Shown here: positions 45,789 through 58,243 of the stretch, piece by piece
Numbering within the stretch: the first letter of the stretch is position 1
Layout: every line of letters starts with the position of its first letter
Source of the DNA: Quercus robur
Taxonomy: Eukaryota > Streptophyta > Magnoliopsida > Fagales > Fagaceae
Reading direction: 5' to 3'
Assembly (NCBI RefSeq): GCF_932294415.1
Contig: NC_065539.1
Coordinates: 33,978,001 to 34,042,000, forward strand
DNA length: 64,000 bases
Notes under the pieces: model-generated
What the model was told of the DNA's origin: nothing
The model's input: only the letters and a program-made list of their open reading frames with translations
Databases searched by the model: none
Position numbers and translations under genes: made by a program

Positions 45789-47172
45789 ATATTTTTAACA
45801 CACACACATGGAGAGGGGGGAGAAGGTTTTTAAAGAAACTTACAGTAATGTATACCTAAAATGACCCAACTCTTGAATAGGTTGTACAACCCATTCTCTG
45901 TGATCAAGTTTATCACAGAGAATAGGTTGTAAAGTGGTTATTATATGCATTTAATATTATTATGATAAAATTTGGTTACAAAATTAGTTATAACCTAAAA
46001 TTACAACTTCTTTTAAAAAAATTAACATTAATACATATTTTGAAAATTTAACTATTGGATTGCATGTTCTTTACACTCTTAATAAACATCTCAAATTCTA
46101 TGTCAATCGAATATTATTTACCATATGATCTAAAAGTTTATATTTTATGCATAATTTTAAACTATAAAAATTTGTAATTTAAATAATTTATTAATGATAT
46201 AACTATTGATTTTTAATTTTTCTTGATATTCTACAAGCATGGAGGATTTAAGAAGAAAATGTAATTCAATGGTGGATTTGTCAAAATTCATCTCCAATAA
46301 AAGATATTAAGTAAAATTTTAATCTTAGACTACAACTAATTTTGTAACTAAATTTTGTCCATATTATTATATCCTTAGTGTTTTTTTTTTTTTTTTTACA
46401 AGAAAATTATATCCTTAGTAAATTAGTCCTTATATGAAGTATGTTTTGTTCATTTTCTTTTTTCTTTTTAGATACACTTTAAAGGGGGAAATTTCCATTG
46501 AAAACATAAAAATAAAAAATAAATAAAAAAATTCATTATTGGCCATTTACTTAAATACCTTAAAAAAAAAAGTTCCCATTTGTATTCATAGAAAAATAGT
46601 TTTTAAGAAATTCTGGGATTTTTTTTCTTTCATATTTTGAAAGAGCATAATAATTTATTTTCCAAGATATTGTGAGGTTCCTATTAATTAAACAGTTCAA
46701 AAATAATAGCTTAAATGAATTTTAGTTTCTATGCCTTTTTATTTAAACAAATACATTGAAAAAATATTTTACAAACTTACTTATTTTTTTCATTTGGGAT
46801 TTATTTGGGTTTGGTTTGAATGTTTTAGAGTAGTTTCCATTAATGAAAGAGCCTTAAAGGTGTTTGACAAATACTAAAAACAATTTTTGTTTGGTTCTTT
46901 TCAATCTAGTAGTAAAAATTAGTTCAACCTTAGAATCTAGTTTAATTTATCCACTGCCTAATTATTAAGAAAATAAAATAAGGGAATTATTTTGTAGATC
47001 AAAATATCAAATGTACATATACTAAGCCTTCCCTCACATGCGAGAGGCCAAAACTCACGGGTGGGATCCATTCCTATGTGAGAAAAATGTATAAAACACC
47101 AAATGCAGCAATGCATTGATAATTTTATAAATAAATAAAATAAAATAAAACTAATTATTAATTTACCATATT
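45789..47172. other. AT-rich spacer
   Basis: No gene, no recognisable element. A short direct duplication around GAGAATAGGTTGTA (about 45880-45930) and several T or A runs are present. Confidence 0.65.
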
Positions 47173-47250
47173 TAGCCAAGAGCCTTATAACTAAACTGAC
47201 ATCTCCTGATATTTCCTACGAAGACGTCCAATGTTCAAATCCCCTCCTCA
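47173..47250 (+). repeat. tRNA-derived SINE (family A), plus strand
   Basis: TAGCCAAGAGCCTTATAAC at the A-box side and TGTTCAAATCCCC as B-box, aligned with the minus-strand copy at 881-962. The body between the boxes is diverged. 47251-47765 beyond it is spacer. Confidence 0.55.
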
Positions 47251-47779
47251 TTATCATATTTATTTTACCAATATGAATAAACTTGCCATATTTAATACTA
47301 CCTTTAAGGAATCACCATATTCAATGAGATTATTTATATTTTCAACAAGTTAATAACTTATGAATGGGAAAATTCAATGAAATATGATTTTCTCTTCTCT
47401 TTTATTTTTATTTTATCTAAATATGGAATTTGACTTCAAATCAAGTGCCAATAAGTTGTGGGTTTGGGTACTAATATTGATCCATATTTTCTAATACGCA
47501 AAAATCATGGTAATAAGGTCAAGTAGTGTCACACCTTGATGTGCACTAGTGGTACCCATTTGCTTACCAAAAAACCCAAGTGACAATATACCATGGGACG
47601 TGGAGCGATAATTGCACAAATGAGCCCCCTCTTCTCAAAAAATATATGAAATTGGATAATTATAAGAGGCAATTATTATGATTGTATCTGCATATAGAAC
47701 CCTGTAATATCTATAATCTATTCTACCATTTAAAGATAAATATGTTGTGATAAGATTCTAATATACACTACAAAAAAAC

Positions 47780-48255
47780 AGGGCTATCCCAGCGTTTTCA
47801 AAACCGCTGGGATAGCCCCAGAAAGCGCTGGGATAGGGTCAAAATTCCTATCCCGGCGTTTTTTTTTCCCAGCGCTTCAAACCGCCGCGCAGTGAATGTG
47901 GGAATAGGGTCGACGGACCTGTCCCGGCGCTTTTCAAAAGCGCTGGGAAAGGCATATGCCCTATACCAGCGTTTTTGAAGCGCTGGTATAGGCCTTTTAA
48001 ATCATATTGATTCAAGACCTATACCAGCGCTTTTAAAAGCGCTGGAATAAGTACTACCTATATGCCAGCGCTTTCAAAAGCGCTGGTATAAGTCTTGAAT
48101 CTATATGATTTAAAAGGCCTATACCAGCGCTTTTGAAAGCGCTGGCATAGACTATACCTATTCCAGCGCTCACAAAAGCGCTGGTATAGGTCGTGAATCA
48201 GTATAATTTAAAAGGACCTATGCCAGCGCTTTCAAAAGCGCTGGTATAGGTCCTT
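47780..48255. repeat. CACTA left sub-terminal palindrome array
   Basis: About eight palindromic units of the form CCAGCGCTTTTNAAAGCGCTGG, spaced by words such as ATAGGCCTTTTAAATC. Each unit alone can fold into a near-perfect hairpin. Confidence 0.92.
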
Positions 48256-51200
48256 TTTTTAAAAAAAAAAATTTAGCACCTGTAATGTACCTAAAATACA
48301 TATTTTTCAATACTTATTTTATAACACCTGTAATGAATCATAATTCATATTTTCCAATAGCAAATACAATACCACATTAAACCAACAAATTAAATATATC
48401 TAATAATTATTTACAGTAGCAAATACAATACTTATTAATGATGAAAAATCTTCAAATGTTGAAAAATCTGAACTTAATCATGGGTAATAATCAAGAATAT
48501 CTTCAAATGTTGGCTATAATGAAGAGCCATAATTTTGTTCAAACTCAGACCACATATCCTTGGATTTCATTTTTTGGAGCAAATATATATCCATGTCCTC
48601 ACTTTCTAACTCATCCAACTCAATCTTCCCCTCATCAAACCCACCTCTAGCCCTCAATCTCTCATCAAGGGCATTAAGTAGTTGTCCTTGTACCATAAAT
48701 TGCCATGCCCATTCTTCCAAAGGAGCCATACATATACTTATCGATGATGAAAAATCTGAACTTAATCATGGGTAATAATCAAAAATGCCTTGAATTTGAC
48801 TCCATAGCTTATGTTGAAAAAGCTTTAAGATGCTAGACCACTCCAATCACCTAGGAACCTAGTGTTCACGAAACTAAAAAATATAAGTCTAAGTCAAGTT
48901 AGATCCATACTTGGTTTGCCTAGGGCTAATCACTGAACACACCAATGCATGAGTATTACTCAAGTAGCAATAGATAAAAAGTAAACTTAGATGATCACAT
49001 AAAAGGTAGAATTATTAAGGAAATTCCAGCAAGAATGACTAAGTTCATTATCAATAATTATAGCACAATAGGAACAACACAATCAACACTCCCAAAATAA
49101 AATACACTATCTTATATCTTCGTGCAAACAACCTGCTTGCTCCAAATCAACAACCTACCATAGTAGAATATTTGAATTTACTAAGAGGAGATAAAATAAA
49201 TTCACACATAGTTGAACAATAATATCACAATATTCACAAGACAATCAACACTCCCAATAATGAAAAGTAAACCACCTTATATCACCGTGCAAGCCACCCA
49301 CTTGCTCCAAATCAACAACTCAACACAACAAAAATTTGACATATAATTATATACTAATAGGGTATTTTGAAGTAGATTTTACTCTCCCTTGAGCAATTCA
49401 TTGGTTTGCTCCCAGAAAGAGGAACTCAAACTTACAATGAGCTGCTAATCTTACAAAATCTAAGTCTAAATTATAGACTACTAAGATCACTTAAAAGACA
49501 TAAATTAGGTGACTTCACGTCCAAAATCATGTAAAAAGAGAAGAAACTACTAAACTAAGTACATTGAGAGAACAAATTATAAACTAAAATAGGGAGAGGT
49601 GTACAAAGATATACAAACCAGAAGATAAGCTCCAATATTTTGCTAGTTTGCATTTGTTCCACAGTAAACATGAGCTATTTAATAATTTAATCATACGTAG
49701 TCAGAGAATGAGAGGTTAACTTACTAGTTGCTACCTTGCTTTGCTCCACAGGGGATGCTAAAGATATTGTAGTAGCCACCAAATGTTTAATCTAGCAATT
49801 TAACAAATCCAACAGTCAGAATTGAGTTGTTTTTTATTTTAATAAAAAATACAATGACAAAGTAAAATAAAATTATCAACTAAATTGAGTGGAAAGATTA
49901 ATGCATAGAAGCATTGTTAAAGGCACTTGCTTGATTCATGTTTGAAATATTGATAAATTAGACGTGCCATAACAGACTTGTAGTTCTAGTTCTAGTTGTA
50001 GCTCTCTCTCTCTTTCTCTCTTGGGATATATATTGATAGATGATGTATCTAAAATCTTGCACTCTCTTACACTATGCAAGTATTTTTAGTATAAAAAAGA
50101 AATTAAAAAAAAAAAAAAGATTGCAAGAAGTCAAGAGCAAAACTCACTCATCAATTCAAAAGGAATAAAAATGGTAGAAATTATTTAATTGTCAAATTGC
50201 AAAGGCATGTTACATATTAAATAATAGTATTTATACATTATTGTCATTCAGGTCAATTTAGATTGTTATTTGGAACTAGCTGTTTGCAAATGTTAGCTAT
50301 ATTTTTAGTACTAGTATACTTGGTCAATGCTACATTAAGCACTCAAAAAATAAAATTCAATGAGTTGGGTCCACTTCAGACGAAATGGTTGGCTAAGAAA
50401 CCAGACATGAATTGACATAGATGAATGAAAGCCTTCAGTTTGACAGAAATGCCCTGCAAAGTACCATGTTGGCAAAAAAGAGGGGGGGGGGGAATATATA
50501 TATATATATATATATATATAACGTAGCCAAGTCTAGATACTCAATAAGGATGGTGAGACAAGGACATTTGACCCATAACCTAAAAATCTACTAATAAAAG
50601 AAACGGCCACATTTTAGGCCATGAAATGAAAGGACCAAAATCAGAAAACCGTTCAGTTATTAGTACTGAATGCATTAGCCTTTTCACATCTCAATTACAT
50701 CAAGATGTAACTAAAAATCATTGAAAGAACTCTTATAAGAAGACCATACCACAATCAAATGCAATAACAGGCTTCAATTTTACCTCTTCTTCCTGAAAAA
50801 CAATCAACAAATAAAAACTAAATAATTGGTAAAATTAAATGACTAAAACAAGATTGTAGTTAAGGGTTAAAAAAAACTTCACACTAAACTTGCAAAAGAA
50901 ATACAACAGTAGCAATAATACAAATGAACTTAGTAATATCATAAATAAGGGTGAAAAGTACCAACTCATCACTCATACCTTCACCCTCAGTTTCTTGGCT
51001 AGCTTAGATACATGACATTAGAAAGCTCCCTACTTTGTTGATCCTAAACACAAGTAAAACTATAGAGGTAAAGAAACAAAATTTGTAGGCATAACTAAAG
51101 TGGACATCACTTAGAAATTTTTCATGTGATTAAGAAATTCTCACAATTAAATCAAGGTATAAAAGTGTCAAAGACCGCTGCATGAATAGACAAGCTCTTA

Positions 51201-51529
51201 AAGCAAGCACTAAAAAAAAAATATAGTTTGTTTCTCAAATGTGTTTAATGTAAGACCCAATGAAGACATCCCTCATATTTAGCATTGCAAAAAAAAAAAA
51301 AATTAAACTTGTATATGATAATTAAAAAAAATTAATAAAGCATATATATATACACACAAACCTAGTAAATTTCGATCCCCTACTAGCAGTTTTCCCATAA
51401 TGAAAATAGTATGAATCGACAGCCCTAGTCCAACCTCAGCTTCCTCCACATACTTCCAGAACTTCCATTCTCCACCATCAATTACCTCAAACCCCACTTG
51501 TTCCAATACCTATAAATATCCCAAATTCA
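48256..51529. other. CACTA interior, left and middle part
   Basis: Mostly AT-rich without recognised coding. A minus-strand open frame at 48514-48729 (MAPLEEWAWQFMVQGQ, acidic C-terminal half) might be the remnant of an element gene; I do not recognise it. A 95 bp segment around CAATCAACACTCCCA and CTTGCTCCAAATCAACAAC is duplicated at about 49075-49165 and 49240-49325. G10 plus (AT)n lies at 50482-50521. Confidence 0.5.
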
Positions 51530-52195
51530 CTTTTAGGGTATCTTGGTCATTTTTTATGTTTAAGGGGTATTTTGCTCATTTTAGTGGTTTTGGGGTATTT
51601 TAAAGTTGGTTGATTTGTAGAAATGATACTTGGATCATAATTAGGTACCCATTTAAAACGCAATAAACATTAATATTAATTGGGTTTAATATGGTTAATA
51701 CTCATTTCACCCAATTAATAATTGAGTGGGTTTGAGTCTCATTTAAGTAATCAAGGGGTTTTCCACCTTTTATATGCATGGGGGGTGCTTTTGTCATTTT
51801 CTAGTTTTTAGGATTCATTTTAATGTTTTGGGGATATTTCGGTCATTTTTTATGTTTCGGGGGTGTATCAATCCTTTTCTGGGTGTCAGGTGTGTTTTGG
51901 ACATTTTTTGTCTTTCTAGGGGCATTTTGGTCATTTATTTGACTTATAGGGGTATTTTGTTCTTATTTAAGTAATCGAGGGTATTTTGGCTAGTTTTAGA
52001 CACAAGGGGTACTCTAGTCATTTTCAATGCCTTAGGGGGTGCTTAGGTCATTTTTGATGTTTTGTGGTTATTTTAGTCATTTATTAGGTTTCGGGGGTAT
52101 ATTATTCTTTTTCTAGGTATCGGGGTGTTTTTGCTCTTTTTCAATGTTTTGGGGAGTACTTTGGTCTTTTTTTAGGTTTAGGAGAGTATTGGTCA
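51530..52195 (+). repeat. Degenerate minisatellite (GGGGTATTTTGGTCATTTT unit)
   Basis: About fifteen or more diverged units of roughly 40 bp, each with GGGG(T)ATTTTGGTCATTTT(T) followed by a variable TATGTTT or TAGGTTT. Spacing is irregular and there is no open frame of note. Confidence 0.75.
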
Positions 52196-52204
52196 TTTGA
52201 TAAT

Positions 52205-52345
52205 TAACAAATCCCTCCACAAGTATAAGTGTTTGTGGGATGTGAGGGGCAAGTGTCGGGGTTCAAGTCTCTAGGAGGAAGTTTCATACACATATGCACT
52301 TAAATTAGGCTATAGTAGAAATTCTATCTTGTGTTAAAAAAAAAA
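52205..52345 (+). repeat. SINE (family C) with A-rich tail
   Basis: Shares CTCCACAAGTATAAGT, GGGGTTCAAGTCTC (B-box), CACACATATGCACTTA and ATTCTATCTTGT with 61038-61190, then ends in A runs with one TT. The 5' part is shorter here. It lies between the minisatellite and the right palindrome array of the CACTA element. Confidence 0.75.
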
Positions 52346-52374
52346 TTAAAAAAAAAAAAAATCTATAGGTGACC

Positions 52375-53140
52375 TATTCCAGCGCTTTTGAAAGTGCTGG
52401 GACAGGTCCTTCCATTCCTTTAGGGAGAAAGACCTATCTCAGCGCTTTTTGAAGCGCTGGAATAGGTTGACCTATTCCAGCGCTTCCAAAAGCGCTGTGA
52501 TAGGCCTCTCTTCATAAGAGAATGGAAGGACCTGTCCCAACGCTTCCAAAAGCGCTGGTATAAGTCTTTCTCCATAAGGGAATGAAGGACCTGTTCCTGC
52601 GCTTTCAAAAGCGCTAGGATAGGTCCCTCCGTTCCCTTATGGAGAAAGACCTATCCCAGTGCTTTTAAAAGCGCTGGAATAAGGTCGACCCTATTCCAGC
52701 GCTTCCAAAAGTGCTGGGATAGGTCTTTCTCCATAAGGGAACGTAGAGACTTGTCCCAGCTCTTTTGAAAGCGCTGGAATAGGGTCCACCTATCCCAGCG
52801 CTTTCAAAAGCGCAGGGATAGGTCCCTCATTCCCTTATGGGGAAAAACCTATCCCAGCGCTTTTTGAAGCGCTGGAATAGGGTCGACCTTATTCCAGCAC
52901 TTTTAAAAGCGCTGGGATAGGTCTTTCCCCCTAAGGGAAATCAGTAACCTTATCCCAGCATTTTTGGGCTTCCAATAACAGGGTTTTTGAAAAATGCCGC
53001 TATAGGCCTCTTATTGCAGCGCTTTATAAAGCGCTGGTTTTGAGCCGCCGTAATAGGATTTCCTATACCAGCGTTTTCAAAAAGCGTTGGTACAGACTTA
53101 TCTATTACGGCGGTTTGTAAAAACGCTGGGACAGGACGAT
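52375..53140. repeat. CACTA right sub-terminal palindrome array
   Basis: About thirteen palindromic units of the same type as at the left end, for example CCAGCGCTTCCAAAAGCGCTG. They alternate with ATAGGTCTTTCTCCATAAGG and its inverse, so longer inverted repeats also occur. The last units are diverged (CAGCGCTTTATAAAGCGCTG). Confidence 0.92.
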
Positions 53141-53155
53141 TTTTTTGTAGTGATA

Positions 53156-53551
53156 TATATATTATACGGAATCCTTATCAAACTCAAACACAATTAAAAA
53201 AAATATATATTACAATAAAGATGTAGAAAAACATAATCTTTCAAAATTTAATATAGTAACATTGGAAGAAGTAGTCAACAGAAAATTAATAGCTTTCATT
53301 TTATATTAAATTAATCGGAAACCCATGCAATGGATGGAAAAATTAAATATGATCAGTTCTCTTTTTTATTTAATTTTGTTAAAATTTAAATTTGATAATT
53401 ACAATGGATAATTATTAATAAGAATTTATTGTTATTATGTATGTATATGGAACAATATATTCTAGCATTAGAAATTTATTATGGCTATACTTATATATGA
53501 TTATATATTCTAATGGGGAATTTAAATGTATAATAGAATTTTTTAAAATAA

Positions 53552-53596
<45 letters not shown>

Positions 53597-54227
53597 TTTT
53601 AAATTCAATCATTCTCTCGAAAGAATTTAAATTCAATTAAAAAATATGCATTAAAATAATGACATGTAAAATTGTGAAGCCTTAAAAACTTATGTGGCAT
53701 AATATTATGAGGCCAACTAAAAGTTAAACAATATATTATATTTATTTATATATATTATAGATATAAATACAAATACGAATATTAAATTCATTTTTTTTAT
53801 TTGAAATTATCATTTACGTGGCATGAAGACTAAAAGACTAATATTTTAAATAAAGACAAAACTTAGGTACAGTACCTTAGGTACTGGTCCTTAGGTTCCC
53901 CTTTTAAGATTTAGCCATATGGCTATTTCACTAAAAAATATACTTCCATCCCATGAGAAAAAATCCACATAACAGAATCCTAAAAGGGAAACTTAAGGAA
54001 TAACACATAAATATTGTACCTAAGTCTTGCTCTTTAAATAAAGTTAATACGTATGAGCCCTCAATGGTAGCATGAGAAATATGTAGGTAAAATCTTGAAT
54101 TTTCTAGTTATATACAATGAACATGTAATGCTTGTGCTAATTTTTTATTCATGAGTACCAAAAAAAAAAAAAAAAAAGAGTATGCTAATTATCTACATTT
54201 GATAGAATACAAAATATCAAGTGATTG
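53156..54227. other. AT-rich spacer with (AAT)n
   Basis: No gene. A trinucleotide (ATA)n run of about 14 units lies at 53555-53596. A second A run is at 54160-54177. Confidence 0.7.
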
Positions 54228-54345
54228 TGGGTTTTAGTTAGTTTAATTAGTAAAGTCTATTCTGAGTACAAAAATTGGGGTTCAAACCCTACCTACACCA
54301 AAAATCGATTGGTGTCTTAGTTTAATGATTAAGAGCTTATGAAAT
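54228..54345 (+). repeat. SINE (family B), plus strand
   Basis: A-box TTTTAGTTAGTTTAATTAG, B-box GGGTTCAAACCCTA, then CGATTGGTGTCTTAGTTTAA, all shared with 31676-31845. The target duplication was not found, and the 3' end runs into the Helitron cluster. Confidence 0.7.
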
Positions 54346-56140
54346 GAGCGCATGCACAGAAGCTCTTCTATTTTTTTAGGGTAAAGGTTAATAATTTACA
54401 TCTATTATAATTTAGAAATATATATATATATATATATTCAAATAAATAAAAAGGATAAACTTTAGAAAGAAGTAGTAACTATAATTTATTTTTTAAACGT
54501 GAAGGGAAAAAAAATCCTAAGTTTAGGAATTCTCTTTTTGAATTCAAAATAAAATTTGTTATTTGATATTTATGACCTTATTTCTAAATAAAGTTATCCT
54601 TCATTAATTAATGAGGGTATTTTTGAACCACATAAAAGTCCAGTTGAAAGAGGTATCATCTTATATATATACTAGCCTCTGAGCACACACTCAAGAGGGG
54701 AATCATCTTATATATATACTAACTTCTAAACACGCGTTCAAGAGGGGAATCATCTTAAATATATATACTAGCCTCTGAGCATACGCTCACGCGCATGCTT
54801 AGAGACTCTTCTATTTTTTTAGGTAAAGGTTAATAATTTGTGTAAGGACACGATTTGGAACGACCTGTAACAGTGTTGGGTTCGCACGTACAAAGACCCA
54901 AATAATATCATTTGTAGAGCGTGGGCTTGAAAGGCTAGGCCTTGGTCACAAGACAGTGGGTTTTCCGTGGTGTTCATACATAGTCAAATCGTGTTCGCCC
55001 TAGGAATCTTTCTCCTGGAGGCGGGCTGGGAGGCTTTGGTTTTTGGCCATTTTTCCCAGCCAGCCCCTTGGTGCACTAACTTTTACATTATATAGTCCTT
55101 CTTGGTTGATCTTAGCCCTCCACTCGTTGGTCAGGCAGGTGCTTATTTCTGTACCCGTCCCATTAGCTGTCCCCTCTTACTTTCTGTTAGTTGTGATGAT
55201 CGAAGTTACACCGTCCAAGCGTCTTTTCTCATTAACACGATCAGGATGTTGGCGAGTGCATTTAATGCGGAGGGGACGTATTCTCCTTGATCCAATTTTG
55301 CACCATACCTCCACGTGGGCCCCACTCCACTCACATCCCCTTCAGGGGGGCTGTTTGGGGATAGCCTTCATCGAGACGTTACTCTTCCCATTGAAGTCCT
55401 GGGGTGCCGAGGATAGGGTCGTCCTCAGCTGTTCCCCTTGACACCTCGGCCTTTGATCTTTCGTTCTCGACACACGACCTCCTCAACACGAACCCTGAGC
55501 CCGGATAGAGCGTGGGCCGGATCATAAGCTCCCTGGCCCCACAATTTGCATCTATTATAATTTAGAAATATATATTTCATTTTTCAAACAAATAAAAAGG
55601 ATAAACTTTAGAGATAAGAAGTAATTGTAATTTCTTTTTTGAACGTTAAGGGAAAAAAATTCTAAATTTTAAGAATTCTCTTTTGAATTCAAAATTAAAT
55701 TTGTTATTTGACATTTATTACTCTATTTTTAAATGAAGTTACCATTCACTAATGAAGATATTTTTTAACTACATAAAAGTCTAGTTGAAAGAGGAGAATC
55801 CTCTTATATATAGTATAGATACTAGACTCATCACACGCGCTTGCGCGCACAATAAGGCTCTTTTTTATTTTTTATTTTAGGTTTAGTGAAATAATGTTTA
55901 AAAGTGAGATAGAGATAATGTTCTAAATTTTAGTATTTTGATAAAAGTTTGAAAGCCTAAAAGTTAGGAACTCTTTTAAAAATAGTAAATTACTATTTTA
56001 ATTTGTTTGTGTTTTTAAATTTAAAATTACTCAACTAAAAGATAGGGGTACTTTAGAGAGTTTAAGAATTTGTGTGAGGATATTTTAGTACGCAAAATGT
56101 TGAAAACGAAACCAAGAATTCTCTTATTAATAGTATAAAT
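54346..56140 (-). mobile_element. Tandem cluster of Helitron-family copies
   Basis: At least three head-to-tail minus-strand copies related to the Helitron at 19640-19998. The first spans about 54350-54670. The second spans about 54768-55825 and holds a nested solo LTR. The third spans about 55828-56137. Each shows the word CAACTAGACTTTTATGTGG or a variant and the GAATTC word near the 5' end. Between the first two, a unit of about 50 bp with GAGGGGAATCATCTTATATA is repeated three times. The GCACGC/GCGTGC hairpin words mark the 3' ends. Boundaries are approximate. Confidence 0.6.
54841..55543 (+). mobile_element. Solo LTR, 703 bp
   Basis: TGTAAGGACACGATTTGG... to ...CTGGCCCCACA, with duplication ATTTG at 54836-54840 and 55544-55548. 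GC-rich against AT-rich host sequence. It interrupts a Helitron copy whose two halves rejoin across it. The open frames inside are not gene-like. Confidence 0.88.
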
Positions 56141-56191
56141 GTGTGTACATGTATGTATGTATGTATATATATCAAGTGACTATAACGTTTC

Positions 56192-56936
56192 TGTAGGGAC
56201 AAGATTTGGAGCCCAAGCCCAGACTTTATGAAATCTTGGTCCAAAGAGTCCAATACAATGAATTTTGTAGAGTATGAGTCAAAGAACTAGGTTAAAATGA
56301 GTTGAGCAACGGCTTGCATGGGATTTATGAGTAACTAGACACGAATAAAAGCTATCACGGTCAAAGGACTTTTTGTCCGAAGAGGCTAGAATTTTACTTA
56401 TGATTACAAATCACCACATTAGGGTTCTTTTACATGCTCCAGTCTTCTTCACCTCTCTTTCCTCTCCCTTTTTATGGGAGCTTTTCTACATTATATAGGC
56501 TATCTCTGATCATCTAGACCTTACACTTGTTGATCACCTAGACCCCTACTTGAGCACTCATCCCATTAGACACCCCTTTCAGTCCTTTGTGAGTTGTGGC
56601 AGCCAAGACAACACTGTTTAGGGGTCTTCTCCACATTAATGCGGCCAAAAAAGCAGTTGTAGTGTATTTAATGTGGTGGTGCAGCTTTTCCTTAGATATT
56701 TTGAGTTTTCTTTCCTTTCACGTGTTCAGGGAGTGTGCTTCAACAGTTTGAACATACATTTGCTCCAAGTTTGCCGTGTCCGAGGAGAAGTTCCTCCTCG
56801 AACTTTCTTTTCTTTGTCTCCCAATGATGAGGCTTGTAACGTAGATCACCTAAGTCATGTTTGTCTCCTCGGATTTGTTAGTGTCCTCGGACAAGGCCCA
56901 AGGCCCAATACATTACTTTGGGCCATAGCCCCCACA
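56192..56936 (+). mobile_element. Solo LTR, 745 bp, related to the one at 54841
   Basis: TGTAGGGACAAGATTTGG... to ...CATAGCCCCCACA, flanked by GTTTC (56187-56191, 56937-56941). Shares the terminal words, a CCATTAG word, TTAATG(C)GG and TTGTGAGTTGTGGCAGCC-like text with 54841-55543, so the two belong to one broad family but are separate insertions. Confidence 0.88.
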
Positions 56937-56941
56937 GTTTC

Positions 56942-57402
56942 TATTATAATTTTTATCAAACTCATATCTTTGAAGTTTGTTTTTTGTTTTTTTTTTTTTT
57001 TTGGGTCATAGATTAATCTTAAGATCCTATACCTTTCAATTTAGATTTTTGGCATTGTCCCACATGAATGAGGTGGATTTGAGTTGGTTGCCTCTCAAGA
57101 GACAGTGGAGTGGTTTGTTATCATCACTCCTAGGCCAAGATTTGTACAATGTAGTTACCACTTATTTAATTGGAAAAAAAAAATCAAGTTGAAAAGTGCA
57201 TCATTCTTATTTATGAATTGAAAATGTACATCTCTTTGATAATAACTAGAAAATTACATGGATTTGGTCCTAGATACAATCTAAACAAAAATACATCACT
57301 TTGGTTTCTAGTTACAAATTATAAAGAGAAAATCACAAAATAAGTCTAATTTACTAGCCCTTTATCTAAGTTTGAATGTTAGGTTACAGGATTGGGAAAG
57401 TG
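56942..57402. other. Spacer
   Basis: T run at 56985-57002, otherwise unremarkable AT-rich DNA without genes. Confidence 0.6.
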
Positions 57403-58230
57403 TTAAGTGTAGACACTCAATTTTGCACCCATAATTTAATCAAGGAGATTGACTTGAATGACCATCTATGTACCTCAAAAATCATGATTGCATTACATAC
57501 ATTACTTTCTTTCTTGCATTACATGCATCAATTTGTCTTTGCATTCAATGCATTAATTCATTCAATACATATCATAAAAATGATCTTGAGATTCTAATGG
57601 TCACAATTGTGTTTCCGGTTTTCAAATCGGGCCATCGGATTGAAAGATATCGCATGATCAAGTTTGCACGGTCAACATACATTGTGTCTAGGTAAAGTCG
57701 ACCACACATGATCAGTTTAAATTAATTCTAATTAGTTAAGCTATTAAAATTAATTAAATAATTTTGTGATAGGTTGATAATTAGTGTTTAAAATAGGATT
57801 GCATGCATAGGAATAAAAGGGATGATAGCATAACAATAAAATTGTGGATAATCTGAACTTTATCAAGATTTATTTTAGGGTATTTATCTACAAGATAATT
57901 GTTCTTAAATAGGCTGAATTATCCATAAAAGAGGTGAAAAATCATAAACGGAGGATGAAAATGCGTCTAGGTACAAGAACCGGCCAAAAAACCATAGGAA
58001 AGGAGTCCAAACAGCACCCGAACACGAAAGAGTGTTCGGAGTCCAAAGGACAATTCGGCACTTTTGGAGTGCTGAACGGCACTCTAAAAGGGCTGAATTT
58101 TCTCCTTGTGGGCTTTGGCCCAACGACCTTTGGGTGACGATAAGACACACCTTTTTCAATCTTTTCGCAAAAGGATGCGTCTGGATTCAAACCCTAATCG
58201 TTCGAACCTATTTTTTAGAACCCTCTGACC

Positions 58231-58243
58231 TCTATAAATAGAG
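58231..58243 (+). promoter_or_regulatory. TATA box inside the 57408 LTR
   Basis: TCTATAAATAGAG, preceded by CTGACC; transcription would start about 30 bp later near CAACACC. Confidence 0.6.

Larger units (their letters stand above)
47766..53152. mobile_element. CACTA (En/Spm) transposon, non-autonomous, 5.4 kb
   Basis: Ends are CACTACAAAAAAAC and, inverted, CACTACAAAAAAATCG; the 3 bp duplication ATA lies at 47763-47765 and 53153-53155. Both ends carry dense sub-terminal inverted motifs (CCAGCGCTTTT/AAAAGCGCTGG), as CACTA elements do for transposase binding. No TNP2-like transposase could be read in the 4.1 kb interior, so the element would need a helper. A SINE and a minisatellite lie inside. 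Confidence 0.93.

Noticed and set aside
47780..53140. CRISPR-like repeat array
   Set aside because: Repeats are palindromic, irregularly spaced, diverged, in a plant genome and bounded by CACTA termini.
55043..55441. 132-codon plus-strand gene
   Set aside because: It lies wholly within a solo LTR with TG/CA ends and ATTTG duplications and has no recognisable domain.
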